A model generated the notes under the pieces. That model saw only the letters and a list, made by a program, of their open reading frames with translations. It made no database searches and had not been told where the DNA came from. A stretch of 64,000 nucleotides of DNA from Kribbella voronezhensis (lineage in GTDB: Bacteria; Actinomycetota; Actinomycetes; Propionibacteriales; Kribbellaceae), in the NCBI RefSeq assembly GCF_004365175.1, contig NZ_SOCE01000001.1:4223403-4287402 (forward strand), read 5' to 3'. This document shows positions 23,086-31,395 of the stretch, piece after piece (position 1 is the first letter of the stretch; each line of letters begins with the position of its first letter). Both the position numbers and the translations under genes were made by a program.

Positions 23086-23201
23086 TACTGGAGTGCGGGC
23101 AAGCGGGCGCGCGCTTCGCGGAGTGGATAAATGAGTACGCCGGGCAGCGGTCCCGCGGCTACCGTCGGAGGGGGAGCGCAAGCCGGCGGAAAGAGAAGCG
23201 C

Positions 23202-23702
23202 GTGAACGACGTCCTGTACGACGCGGTGCGGCACAACAACTGGGCGAGCAAAGAGCTGGTCGAGTTCTGCCGGGACCAGAACCTGAGCCCGGAACAGCTG
23301 CAGGCGACCGGCATCGGCACCTTCGGTACGATTCCCGAAACCTTGCACCACATCGTCACCTGCGACGGAAGCTATCTGCGTCGCCTCGCCGACAGCGACC
23401 AGTTGACGTGGGCGGACGGCAGCAAGCCGGAAGCGGACTTCGACAAGCTGCTGCTGTGGATCGAGGAAGCGCGCCTGCTCTGGGAGGACGTCCTCGCCAA
23501 GCCGATCGACACCGAGCGCGTGATCGTCGTCGACAGCGGGCTGCGCGAGTGTCGTGCCGGCATCTTCATCGCCCAGGCCCTGAACCATGCCAACCACCAC
23601 CGCGAACAGGTCTGCGCCATCCTCACCGGCCTCGGCATCGAGCCGCCGGACATCCAGGCCTGGGAATATGCCTGGCAAACCCACCGAATCTGGGACCGCT
23701 GA
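23202..23702 (+). CDS. DinB-family protein
   Basis: The 166-residue helical protein has the three metal-ligand histidine regions of DinB/YfiT proteins: N-terminal HNNWASKELVEF, ETLHHIVTCD near 50 and ALNHANHHREQV near 130. The family includes mycothiol- or bacillithiol-dependent transferases; the exact role is unknown. It starts at GTG 23202. The next, frameshifted gene overlaps its 3' end. Confidence 0.87.
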   Translation: MNDVLYDAVRHNNWASKELVEFCRDQNLSPEQLQATGIGTFGTIPETLHHIVTCDGSYLRRLADSDQLTWADGSKPEADFDKLLLWIEEARLLWEDVLAKPIDTERVIVVDSGLRECRAGIFIAQALNHANHHREQVCAILTGLGIEPPDIQAWEYAWQTHRIWDR

Positions 23703-24407
23703 GCTCGTCGTGGAGCAAGTCGCGGTCGTCGAGGTGTGGCGAGGGCGGTTGTGGAGCGCCGTGCCGCAGGTGGTGGTGGAGAAGAGCGCCAACCGATGGG
23801 TGACGTACGCACCGGCGGGCGCGCTCGGGGTCTTCGCGAGTAGCCGCGGAGTCGCAGGACGCGAAGGGCTTTCGCGCGCGGAGCGGAAGCTGGCCGCGAT
23901 GGAAACCCTTGTTTACAAAGCCGTCGAAGCACCGACAGATCTCGCGACCTTGACGTTTCGCACCCGCGGCGCCTGGTCGAGCATCAACCTCGGCTGGTCC
24001 GGCCCTGACCGGAGTTCGCCGGGTGGTACGTGAACTTCGAGCTGCCGTACGACGAAACGCAGTACGGTCTCCAGACCATGGATCTCGTGCTGGATCTCCT
24101 GGTCGATCCGGCCGGCAATCCGCAACTCAAGGACCAGGAGGGCTACGCCCAAGCGGTTGCCCGGGGCATCCTCGACGTACCGGTTGATCTGGAAGAAGAA
24201 GCGGCTCGCGTACTACGTGAGCTCGGGTGCGGCCGAGGTCCGTTCGATCCGTCCTGGATCGACTGGCGTCCCGATCCGGGATGGTCCACGCCGGTGCTGC
24301 CACCGGGACTCCGACTCGGTGGTGCCGCTTGGTCAGTCGGCGTCGAGCTGGGTGATCAAAGCGCGGGGGGCTTGGCAGCGCCAGGCGTCGGTGAGGAGTT
24401 CGGCTAG
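23668..24407 (+). pseudogene. DUF402-domain gene broken by a frameshift
   Basis: The first part, 23668-24033, encodes VWRGRLWSAVPQVVVEK and the DUF402 entry, then stops. The second part continues one frame over from about 24015, with EFAGWYVNFELPYDETQYG, TMDLVLDLLVDPAGN and LKDQEGYAQAVA, the characteristic DUF402 core. Restoring one missing base near 24006-24014 joins both halves as GP-x-PEFAGWYVNFE. It is therefore a recent one-base deletion or a sequencing error. The family includes nucleoside di/triphosphatases. The annotated C-terminus overlaps the convergent YjbR gene by 75 bases and may be altered too. Confidence 0.75.
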
Positions 24408-24713
24408 CTCGGTCGTGTCGACTGCCGCGAGGCGGACGAGGACGGCTGGGTAGCCGTTGTAGTGCGGTTCGGTGAAGAACTTGGCCGGGTCGGCGGCCAG
24501 GAGTTCTTCTTTCGCCGCCGCACCGGCGACCCGGATCGCGAGCACCTCCGGGTTCGGGACGCGCGGCTTCTTCGGCTCGACGCGCTCGTTCCAGACCCAG
24601 GCGAAGGCCTTGTCCTTCCCCTTGTTCGGCACCGAGAACGCGAAGGTGTCGGCAGATTCCGTCACCTCGGGCAGCCCGAGCGCGATGCGGCGTACATCGT
24701 CTTGATCAGCCAT
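24333..24713 (-). CDS. MmcQ/YjbR family DNA-binding-like protein
   Basis: The protein of about 126 residues has the YjbR pattern: DVRRIALGLPEVTES at the start, AFAWVWNERVE, EELLAADPAKFFTEPHYNGY in the middle and LTDAWRCQAPRAL at the end. The fold is CyaY-like; the function is unknown. ATG 24713 is used (two GTG codons precede it). Its start overlaps the end of the dehydrogenase gene upstream, so the two are coupled. Confidence 0.85.
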   Translation of the reverse strand: MADQDDVRRIALGLPEVTESADTFAFSVPNKGKDKAFAWVWNERVEPKKPRVPNPEVLAIRVAGAAAKEELLAADPAKFFTEPHYNGYPAVLVRLAAVDTTELAELLTDAWRCQAPRALITQLDAD

Positions 24714-25677
24714 CACCACGTCGTACCAGATCAGCCGATTCCGGTACAGGGGTCACCGGTACGCCGTGGTCGAACCAGCTGACCAGGTTCGCCACGACGA
24801 GACCGCCCATCGCGTCGCGCGTCGGGACGCTGGCGGAGCCGACGTGCGGAAGCAGTACGGCGTTGTCCACCTCGAGCAGACCCGGGTGGACCTCGGGTTC
24901 GTGCTCGAAGACGTCCAGCCCCGCGCCGAGAATCGTCTTGTTGCGCAAGGCATCCACCAGCGCCGCCTCGTCGACGACGGATCCACGGGCCACGTTGATC
25001 AAGATGCCGTCCGGGCCGAGCGCCGTCAGCACCTCCGCGTTCACGAGGTGCCTGGTCTCGTCACCACCCGGCACGACGACGGTGAGGATGTCGACCGCCC
25101 GAGCGAGTTCGAGCAGCGTCGGATAGTAGCGATAGGCAACGTCTTTCGGATGACGGTTGTGATAGGCAACGGAAACGCCGAATGCCTCAGCGCGGTGAGC
25201 GATCGCCTCCCCGATCCGCCCGAGCCCGATGATCCCCATCGTGCGTCCGTGCAGGGTCGCCGGCGTCAACGGATAAGACCGCTCCTGCCAATGCCCGGCC
25301 CGCAGGTACCGCTCGGCCTGCGGAAGTTGGCGAACAGTCATCAGCAGCAGCCCGAGCGCCGTATCGGCCACCTCGTCATCGAGTACGCCGGGAGTGTTGG
25401 TCACCACGACGCCACGATCCGCGGCTGCCTTGGCGTCGATCTGGTCGTACCCGACGCCGAAGCTCGCGACGAGTTGCAGCGCGGGCAGGCGACCGAGGAA
25501 GGCGCCGTCGATCGGCGTACCGGCGTTGGCCACGGCAACGATGTCCTTCGCCCGCTCGGCCAGTACGGCGTCCGGGTCGTCCGCCTCCCACAGCCGGATC
25601 ACCTCGAAACGGCCCGCCAGCCCGGCCGGCACGGAGCGGTTCATCGGACCAGGCATCAACACGGTCGGCAGCGCCAT
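24706..25677 (-). CDS. D-isomer 2-hydroxyacid dehydrogenase (NAD-dependent)
   Basis: The protein of about 323 residues has the family fold: catalytic-domain ends plus a Rossmann core with GIIGLGRIGEAIAHRAEAFG near 140, catalytic Arg in NVARGSVVDEAAL near 225, Glu in LDVFEHEPEVHP and His in LLPHVGSAS near 275. It reduces or oxidises a 2-oxoacid/2-hydroxyacid pair, perhaps glyoxylate/hydroxypyruvate. ATG 25677 has GAGGAGAT upstream; the frame runs to 25701. Confidence 0.9.
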   Translation of the reverse strand: MALPTVLMPGPMNRSVPAGLAGRFEVIRLWEADDPDAVLAERAKDIVAVANAGTPIDGAFLGRLPALQLVASFGVGYDQIDAKAAADRGVVVTNTPGVLDDEVADTALGLLLMTVRQLPQAERYLRAGHWQERSYPLTPATLHGRTMGIIGLGRIGEAIAHRAEAFGVSVAYHNRHPKDVAYRYYPTLLELARAVDILTVVVPGGDETRHLVNAEVLTALGPDGILINVARGSVVDEAALVDALRNKTILGAGLDVFEHEPEVHPGLLEVDNAVLLPHVGSASVPTRDAMGGLVVANLVSWFDHGVPVTPVPESADLVRRGDG

Positions 25678-25794
25678 CGGATCTCCTCTGCGATTCATCA
25701 CGGCTTCACTCGATCAACCCTATTTCACCGCCCACAGGGGTACCGCGAGACGTAGTACCGGCGGACCATCGGTGGGGGACGAAAGGAGTCGGCC

Positions 25795-26802
25795 ATGATC
25801 ATCGACTGCGCGTACTACCGGGACGGGCGTCGCCAGCACGTCGGGGCGATGTCGATCGAGGAGGCCGCCCAACGCTGCCGGGAAGGCGGATTCGTCTGGC
25901 TCGGCCTGTTCGACCCGACCGCGGCCGAGCTCAGCCAGGCCAGCAAGTGCTTCGGCTTGCACGAACTCGCCGTCGAGGACGCGCAGACGTTCCACCTGCG
26001 GCCGAAGGTCGAACCGTACGAGGGCGACATCCGCCTCGTCATCCTGCGCACCGCCCGGTACGACGACGAGCGGGAGGAGGTCGATTTCGGGGAGGTGAGC
26101 GTATTCGTCGGGCCGGCCTTCGTGATCACCGTCCGGCAAGGTGTCGCGAGTGAACTGCACGGTGCGCGGACCCGGCTGGAGCAACGGTCCGAGTTGCTCG
26201 AGAACGGTACGAATTCGGTGCTCTGGGCAATCCTCGACCAGGTGGTCGACACCTATGGGCCGGTGGTCGCGGAGTTGGAGCGCGACATCGAGCAGGTCGA
26301 GCGGACCGTGTTCGCGGGATCGGTGGCGCCGACCGAGCGCATCTACTTCCTCCGCCGCGAGGTGACCGACTTCTACCGCGCGGTGCACCCGCTGCTCGCA
26401 GTACTGGCCAATCTCGAACGCGGTGCGCGCAACACCGGCCTGCTGCCGTACTTCCGCGACGTCCACGACCACCTGGTGCTGGTGAACGAAGAGGTCGCCG
26501 CGCAACGAGATCTGCTGGCAACGGTGCTGGAGGCAAACATGGCGGTGATCTCGGTCGAGCAGACCAAGGTGAGCGTGCAACAGAACGCCACCATCGAACA
26601 ACTCACGATCCTCGCCACCGTCTTCCTCCCCCTCACCTTCGTCACCGGCTTCTTCGGCCAGAACTTCGGCTGGCTCGTCGACCACGTCAACAAGGAATGG
26701 GACTTCTTCGCCCTGGGCCTCGGCGGCCTCCTCGTCCCCTGCATCGCCCTCTTCCTCTGGTTCCGCCGCCAACGCACCTCCCGCAAGCGCCTCAGCACGT
26801 GA
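25795..26802 (+). CDS. corA: CorA-family divalent cation transporter, GQN variant
   Basis: The 335-residue protein has a large cytoplasmic N-terminal domain and two C-terminal membrane helices (about 270-295 and 305-325), as in CorA pentamers. The normally conserved YGMNF at the end of the first helix reads FFGQNFGW here. The GMN-to-GQN change sits at the pore mouth that selects hydrated Mg2+, so the ion is uncertain. AAAGGAG precedes the ATG. Confidence 0.88.
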   Translation: MIIDCAYYRDGRRQHVGAMSIEEAAQRCREGGFVWLGLFDPTAAELSQASKCFGLHELAVEDAQTFHLRPKVEPYEGDIRLVILRTARYDDEREEVDFGEVSVFVGPAFVITVRQGVASELHGARTRLEQRSELLENGTNSVLWAILDQVVDTYGPVVAELERDIEQVERTVFAGSVAPTERIYFLRREVTDFYRAVHPLLAVLANLERGARNTGLLPYFRDVHDHLVLVNEEVAAQRDLLATVLEANMAVISVEQTKVSVQQNATIEQLTILATVFLPLTFVTGFFGQNFGWLVDHVNKEWDFFALGLGGLLVPCIALFLWFRRQRTSRKRLST

Positions 26803-26830
26803 AGACACCCGCCGCGATTAGCCTGCGTGG

Positions 26831-27343
26831 ATGGATGCGCGGTTGATTGTGGTGCGGGGGCCCTCCGGGGCCGGGAAGAGTTCGGTGGTGGAGGGGATCC
26901 GGGCGGCGTACGGGCGTGGGGTCGCGTGGATCGAGCAGGATCATGTCCGGCGGACGGTGTTCCAGGAGAAGGACGAACCCGGTGGGGCGAACATCGCTGC
27001 GATCTCGCAGTTGGCCGGGCTGGCGATGAGTCGGGGGTTCCACACCGTCGTCGAGGGGATCATGCCGACGGTTCGGTACGGCGAGATGCTCGGCGACCTG
27101 GTCGGCCGGTACGGCGGGTCGGCGTACGTGTACTACCTCGACGTCCCCTTCGATGAGACCGTACGGCGGCATGCCACCCGGGCGAAGGCGAGTGCGTTCG
27201 ATGCGGCCGCGATGCGGGAGTGGTACGGCGGGCACGATCCGCTGGGCCTGCCTGGAGAGGTTGTCATCGAAGCGGACAGCACACTCGACGAGACGGTTCG
27301 CCGGATCCTCACCGAGACCGGGCTAGTTGCGGCGGCAGGTTAA
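26831..27343 (+). CDS. P-loop kinase-like protein (AAA_33/zeta-toxin-like)
   Basis: The 170-residue protein begins with a Walker A, RGPSGAGKSS (residues 9-18). It has WIEQDHVRRTVF near 33, the usual second acidic site, and VEGIM near 75. It resembles small ATP-dependent phosphotransferases of the chloramphenicol-phosphotransferase/zeta-toxin clan; the acceptor is unknown. No antitoxin is adjacent. The ATG follows TAGCCT by 6 bases and is probably leaderless. Confidence 0.8.
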   Translation: MDARLIVVRGPSGAGKSSVVEGIRAAYGRGVAWIEQDHVRRTVFQEKDEPGGANIAAISQLAGLAMSRGFHTVVEGIMPTVRYGEMLGDLVGRYGGSAYVYYLDVPFDETVRRHATRAKASAFDAAAMREWYGGHDPLGLPGEVVIEADSTLDETVRRILTETGLVAAAG

Positions 27344-27394
27344 GTCGTGGTCGGGGAGGTGCGGTGAGTAGCAGTGGTTGAGTAGGTTGCGGGG

Positions 27395-28171
27395 ATGTCT
27401 TTCAAGGATCTCGTTTATGCCCTGTACGCGCGGCGGGTTCGGCGCAAGCTCAAGGGGCGGGCGTTGCCGGGGCACATCGGGATCGTGATGGACGGGAACC
27501 GGCGGTGGGCGCGCGGCAAGGGGCACGCGAATCCGAGCGTCGGTCACCGGTACGGCGCGTTGCACGTCGAGAAGGTGCTCGGCTGGTGTGAGACCGCCGG
27601 CGTCGACCACGTGACGGTGTTCCTCTGCTCCACCGAGAACCTGGTCAAGCGCGGCGACGCCGAGGTCGCCTACCTGATGGAAGTCACCGAGGAGATCGTC
27701 GCGAGCCGTCTCTCGCAGCCCGGCGGTCGCTGGCAGGTGCACATCGCGGGTCTGCTCGACCTGCTGCCGGACAGTACGGCGTACGCGCTCAAGAACGCGG
27801 TCGAGGCGACCAAGGACTGCGCCACCGGCAACCACATCACGCTGGCGATCGGGTACGGCGGTCGTCAGGAAGTCGTCGAGGCAGTCCGGTCGCTGCTGGA
27901 GTCCGAGGCCGAAGCAGGCAACGATCTCGACACCCTGGCCGAGACGCTCAGCGCCGACGACATCACCAAGCACCTCTACACCGTCGGCCAGCCGGACCCC
28001 GATCTGATCATCCGCACCAGCGGCGAACAACGGATGTCGAACTTCCTGCTCTGGCAGAGCGCCTACTCCGAGCTGTACTTCTGCGAGGCGTACTGGCCGG
28101 CCTTCCGCGAGGTCGACTTCCTCCGCGCCCTCCGCTCGTACGCCGACCGGCACCGCCGCCGCGGCGCGTAG
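27395..28171 (+). CDS. uppS: isoprenyl (cis-prenyl) diphosphate synthase
   Basis: The 258-residue protein is a full-length cis-prenyltransferase. It has HIGIVMDGNRRWA (Asp for the diphosphate) near 32, GHRYGALHVEKVL near 51, TVFLCSTEN near 74 and LIIRTSGEQRMSNFLLWQ near 203. The family makes Z-farnesyl or undecaprenyl diphosphate for cell-wall lipid carriers at the membrane. Which product is made cannot be told here. TAGGTT stands 6 bases before the ATG. Confidence 0.92.
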   Translation: MSFKDLVYALYARRVRRKLKGRALPGHIGIVMDGNRRWARGKGHANPSVGHRYGALHVEKVLGWCETAGVDHVTVFLCSTENLVKRGDAEVAYLMEVTEEIVASRLSQPGGRWQVHIAGLLDLLPDSTAYALKNAVEATKDCATGNHITLAIGYGGRQEVVEAVRSLLESEAEAGNDLDTLAETLSADDITKHLYTVGQPDPDLIIRTSGEQRMSNFLLWQSAYSELYFCEAYWPAFREVDFLRALRSYADRHRRRGA

Positions 28172-28180
28172 TACCGGCTC

Positions 28181-28672
28181 TCAGCCGCAGTCTTTCGGCG
28201 TGTACTCGTCCATCGTCACGATTTCGTTGGCCTCACCCAGCCCGCGCTTCCAGCGCAGGACCTGGCCGGGCTGGAGATCCTTCAACTCCGTCGGGGTGAA
28301 GGTGATGTCGATGGCATTCGACCAGTCGTTCTCCTTCTTGCCCCGCAGTTGGTAGTGCCGGGTCACGTCGAATTCCGGGACCGGTGACTGCGGCTTCCAT
28401 TTCCCCGCACCTTCGACCAGCGGGAACTGCACGACGCCCTTCGGCGACTTGGGGTTCGACCACTCGACCAGCACCGTCTCGGGATCGGTCTTGAGCCTGC
28501 CGAGCATGACGAGCTTCAGCTTGTCGATGTCGCCCTTGCAGTCCTGCAGTACGACGATCGTGCGGCCCGCGTCGTCCACGCTCAGCCCGATCATCCCGGA
28601 CTGACCCGGACCGCAACCGGTCAGCGAGGCGCAGCCGACCGCCAGCAGGAGCAGCATCCGAGAGCGTCGCAT
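28181..28672 (-). CDS. putative lipoprotein
   Basis: The 163-residue protein has a signal peptide with positive start (MRRSRM), hydrophobic core and lipobox LTGC near residue 20, so it should be lipid-anchored outside. The rest contains DDAGRTIVVLQDCKGDIDKL and ends DEYTPKDCG; two later cysteines may form a disulfide. No domain is recognised. TAGCAT lies 6 bases before ATG 28672. Confidence 0.75.
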   Translation of the reverse strand: MRRSRMLLLLAVGCASLTGCGPGQSGMIGLSVDDAGRTIVVLQDCKGDIDKLKLVMLGRLKTDPETVLVEWSNPKSPKGVVQFPLVEGAGKWKPQSPVPEFDVTRHYQLRGKKENDWSNAIDITFTPTELKDLQPGQVLRWKRGLGEANEIVTMDEYTPKDCG

Positions 28673-28681
28673 CCGGTCATG

Positions 28682-29191
28682 CTAGAGCGAGCTGAGGTCT
28701 TCGAAGATCAGGGCGGTGCGGGTGGCGAGGACTTCGGGGATGGCCTGGAGCTTCTCGAGGACGACGCGGCGCAGGCCCTCGTTGTCGGCCGCGCGGACCA
28801 GCAGGATGGCGTCGAAGTCGCCGCCGACCAGCGCCATGTGCTTGACCTCGGGGATCGCCTGGAGCTGGGTCCGCAGGGTGCGCCAGGAACTCTGCCGGAG
28901 ACTGAGAGTGACGTACGCCGAGGTCGCCAACCCGAGTTTGAGCGGGTCGACCGTTGCCGTGAACCCGGTGATCACGCCCGTCTGGGTGAGCCGCTCGACC
29001 CGGGCGTAGGCGTTCGCGCGGGAGATGTGCACCTGGTCGGCGAGGGCGCGAATGGACATCCGGCCGTCCCGCCCGAGCGCCTCGACCAGCTGCCGGTCGA
29101 CCTCGTCCAGCGCCGGGGCGACGAAGTGGTGGTCAGCGGGAGCGGCCAACTGTCCAGCTTCGGCGGACGTGGACGACGCCTGGTCGGACAA
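28682..29191 (-). CDS. bkdR: Lrp/AsnC-family regulator (BkdR-like)
   Basis: The 169-residue protein has an AsnC-type HTH at about 30-75 (MSIRALADQVHISRANAYAR, then VERLTQTGVITGF) and a C-terminal RAM ligand-binding domain. It is divergent from the branched-chain 2-oxoacid dehydrogenase operon, where Lrp-type BkdR regulators are known. The start is TTG at 29191, with GAGGAG closely upstream. Control of the divergent operon in response to branched-chain amino or keto acids is likely. Confidence 0.88.
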   Translation of the reverse strand: MSDQASSTSAEAGQLAAPADHHFVAPALDEVDRQLVEALGRDGRMSIRALADQVHISRANAYARVERLTQTGVITGFTATVDPLKLGLATSAYVTLSLRQSSWRTLRTQLQAIPEVKHMALVGGDFDAILLVRAADNEGLRRVVLEKLQAIPEVLATRTALIFEDLSSL

Positions 29192-29308
29192 AATGCTCCT
29201 CGAAACGGTCTGAACTGATCGAATGTCTCGCGATTCTCCCAGCTATGGATCCGTTTGGCCAGAAGTACGACGATGAGCCATCCGTCCGTCTCCTGCGCAG
29301 GAGGGTCT

Positions 29309-30397
29309 ATGACTACCGTCGAGGAGCGCCTGCTCCCCTCCGCCGAACCGATCCAGTTGATCGACCAACACGGCGTACCGCACGACCATCCGCAGTACGG
29401 CCTGCCCTCGGAGCAGACCCTGGTCGACGGTTACGCGCAGTTGGTGAAGGGGCGCCGGATCAACGACCAGGCGGGCGCGCTCGTCCGGCAGGGCCGGCTC
29501 GCGGTCTACCCGTCTTCGCACGGGCAGGAGGCGTGCCAGGTGGCCGCCACGATGGTGCTGCGCGACCAGGACTGGCTGTTCCCGACGTACCGCGACACCG
29601 TGTCGATCATCAGCCGGGGGGTCGATCCGATCGAGACGCTGACGCTGCTGCGCGGCGACTGGCACTCCGGTTACGACCCGTACCAGCGCAACGTCGCCCC
29701 GCAGGCGACCCCGTTGGCGACGCAGTTGATCCACGCGGTCGGAGTCGCCCACGCGGCGCGGCTCAAGGGCGAGGACACCGTCGTGATGGCGTTGTGCGGT
29801 GACGGCGCCACCAGCGAAGGTGACTTCCACGAGGCGCTCAACTTCGCCGCGGTGTTCAAGGCGCCGGTGGTGTTCTTCATCCAGAACAACGAGTACGCGA
29901 TCTCCGTACCGCTCGCCCGGCAGACCGTGGCGCCTTCCCTTGCGCACAAGGGGATCGGGTACGGCGTACCGGGAGAACGGGCCGACGGCAACGACTTGGC
30001 CGGCCTGCTCGCGGTACTGGGACAGGCGGTCGACAAGGCGCGGGCCGGTGAGGGGCCGCAGTTGATCGAGGCGCACACGTACCGCGTACAGGCGCACACG
30101 AACGCGGACGACGCCACCCGCTACCGCAACGATGCCGAGGTCGCTCCGTGGCTGGAGCGGGATCCGCTGAAGCGGCTCGAGGCGTTCCTGGTCGAGCGCG
30201 GTCTGCTCGGCGAGTCTCTGAAGAAACAGGTCGTGGCTGCCGCTGACGAAGCGGCGGAGGCACTGCGGGTCGGGTTGATGGAGGAGGTTCAGCCGGATCC
30301 GGCTGAACTCTTCGACCACCTGTACGCCGAGAAGACCCCGCAACTGAAGGAGCAGGCCGCCTTCCTGCAGGACGAACTCGCCCGGGAAGAAGCATGA
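29309..30397 (+). CDS. bkdA: branched-chain 2-oxoacid dehydrogenase E1 alpha
   Basis: The protein of about 362 residues has the thiamine-diphosphate motif GDGATSEGDFHEALNFAAVF near 165 and the active-site region PSSHGQEACQVAA. It matches E1 alpha of 2-oxoacid dehydrogenase complexes, which decarboxylate the 2-oxoacid. ATG 29309 (MTTVEERLL) has AGGAGG in front; the frame from 29255 is rejected. It is first of three coupled genes (E1 alpha, E1 beta, E2). The Lrp regulator favours the branched-chain enzyme over pyruvate dehydrogenase. No E3 is in the operon. Confidence 0.92.
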   Translation: MTTVEERLLPSAEPIQLIDQHGVPHDHPQYGLPSEQTLVDGYAQLVKGRRINDQAGALVRQGRLAVYPSSHGQEACQVAATMVLRDQDWLFPTYRDTVSIISRGVDPIETLTLLRGDWHSGYDPYQRNVAPQATPLATQLIHAVGVAHAARLKGEDTVVMALCGDGATSEGDFHEALNFAAVFKAPVVFFIQNNEYAISVPLARQTVAPSLAHKGIGYGVPGERADGNDLAGLLAVLGQAVDKARAGEGPQLIEAHTYRVQAHTNADDATRYRNDAEVAPWLERDPLKRLEAFLVERGLLGESLKKQVVAAADEAAEALRVGLMEEVQPDPAELFDHLYAEKTPQLKEQAAFLQDELAREEA

Positions 30398-31395
30398 CGA
30401 TGACTGCCACCACGCTGGTGAAACTGACGATGGCGCAGGCCCTCAATCAGGCGCTGCGCGATGCGATGAAGGCCGACGAGACCGTGCTGATGTTCGGCGA
30501 GGACGTCGGTGCGCTCGGCGGGGTCTTCCGGATCACCGACGGGCTGACCGCCGAGTTCGGCGAGGATCGTTGCTTCGACACCCCGTTGGCCGAGTCCGGC
30601 ATCGTCGGGATGGCGGTCGGGCTGGCGATGAACGGGATGCGGCCGGTCGTGGAGATGCAGTTCGACGCGTTCGGGTATCCGGCCTTCGAGCAGGTCGTCT
30701 CGCATGTCGCGAAGATGCGGAACCGCACCCGCGGCCGCGTCACGCTGCCGATGGTGATCCGGATGCCGTACGCCGGTGGCATCGGCGGCGTGGAGCACCA
30801 CTGCGACTCCTCCGAGAGCTACTACGCGCACACCCCCGGGTTGACCGTGGTCGCACCGGCCACTGTCGCCGACGCATACACCCTGCTGCGCAAGGCGATC
30901 GAGCACCCCGATCCCGTCATCTTCATGGAGCCGAAGAAGCTCTACTGGGCGAAGGAAGAGGTCGATCTCTCGGTCGAGCAGCCGGGCATCGGGACTGCCG
31001 TCGTACGCCGGGAAGGCCGCGACGCGACCCTGATCGCTTACGGGCCGACGGTGCCGATCGCGCTCGAAGCAGCCGAGGTTGCGGCCGCCGACGGACGGCA
31101 ACTCCAGGTCGTCGATCTGCGGTCGATCGTGCCGTTCGACGACGAGACGGTGTGCGCGGCGGTTCGTAGTACCGGGCGGGCGGTTGTGGTTGCCGAGGCG
31201 AGTGGGTTCGCGAGTGTGTCTTCGGAGATCGTGGCTCGGGTGACGGAGCGGTGCTTCCACTCGCTGGCCGCGCCGATCCGGCGGGTGACCGGGTTCGACA
31301 TCCCGTACCCGCCGCCGAAGTTGGAGCGGCACCAGTTGCCTGGGGTGGATCGGATCCTCGACGCGGTCGACGACCTGCAGTGGGAGGACTCGTGA
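30394..31395 (+). CDS. bkdB: branched-chain 2-oxoacid dehydrogenase E1 beta
   Basis: The 333-residue transketolase-like subunit has FGEDVGALGGVFRITDGL near 34, MQFDAFGYPAFEQ near 87 and RMPYAGGIGGVEHH near 125, all typical of E1 beta. It forms the heterotetramer with E1 alpha. Its ATG at 30394 overlaps the upstream stop (ATGA). Confidence 0.93.
   Translation: MTMTATTLVKLTMAQALNQALRDAMKADETVLMFGEDVGALGGVFRITDGLTAEFGEDRCFDTPLAESGIVGMAVGLAMNGMRPVVEMQFDAFGYPAFEQVVSHVAKMRNRTRGRVTLPMVIRMPYAGGIGGVEHHCDSSESYYAHTPGLTVVAPATVADAYTLLRKAIEHPDPVIFMEPKKLYWAKEEVDLSVEQPGIGTAVVRREGRDATLIAYGPTVPIALEAAEVAAADGRQLQVVDLRSIVPFDDETVCAAVRSTGRAVVVAEASGFASVSSEIVARVTERCFHSLAAPIRRVTGFDIPYPPPKLERHQLPGVDRILDAVDDLQWEDS

Noticed and set aside
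26831..27343. Zeta-toxin/antitoxin pair
   Set aside because: The P-loop kinase resembles that clan, but no small antitoxin gene is adjacent and the gene looks solitary.
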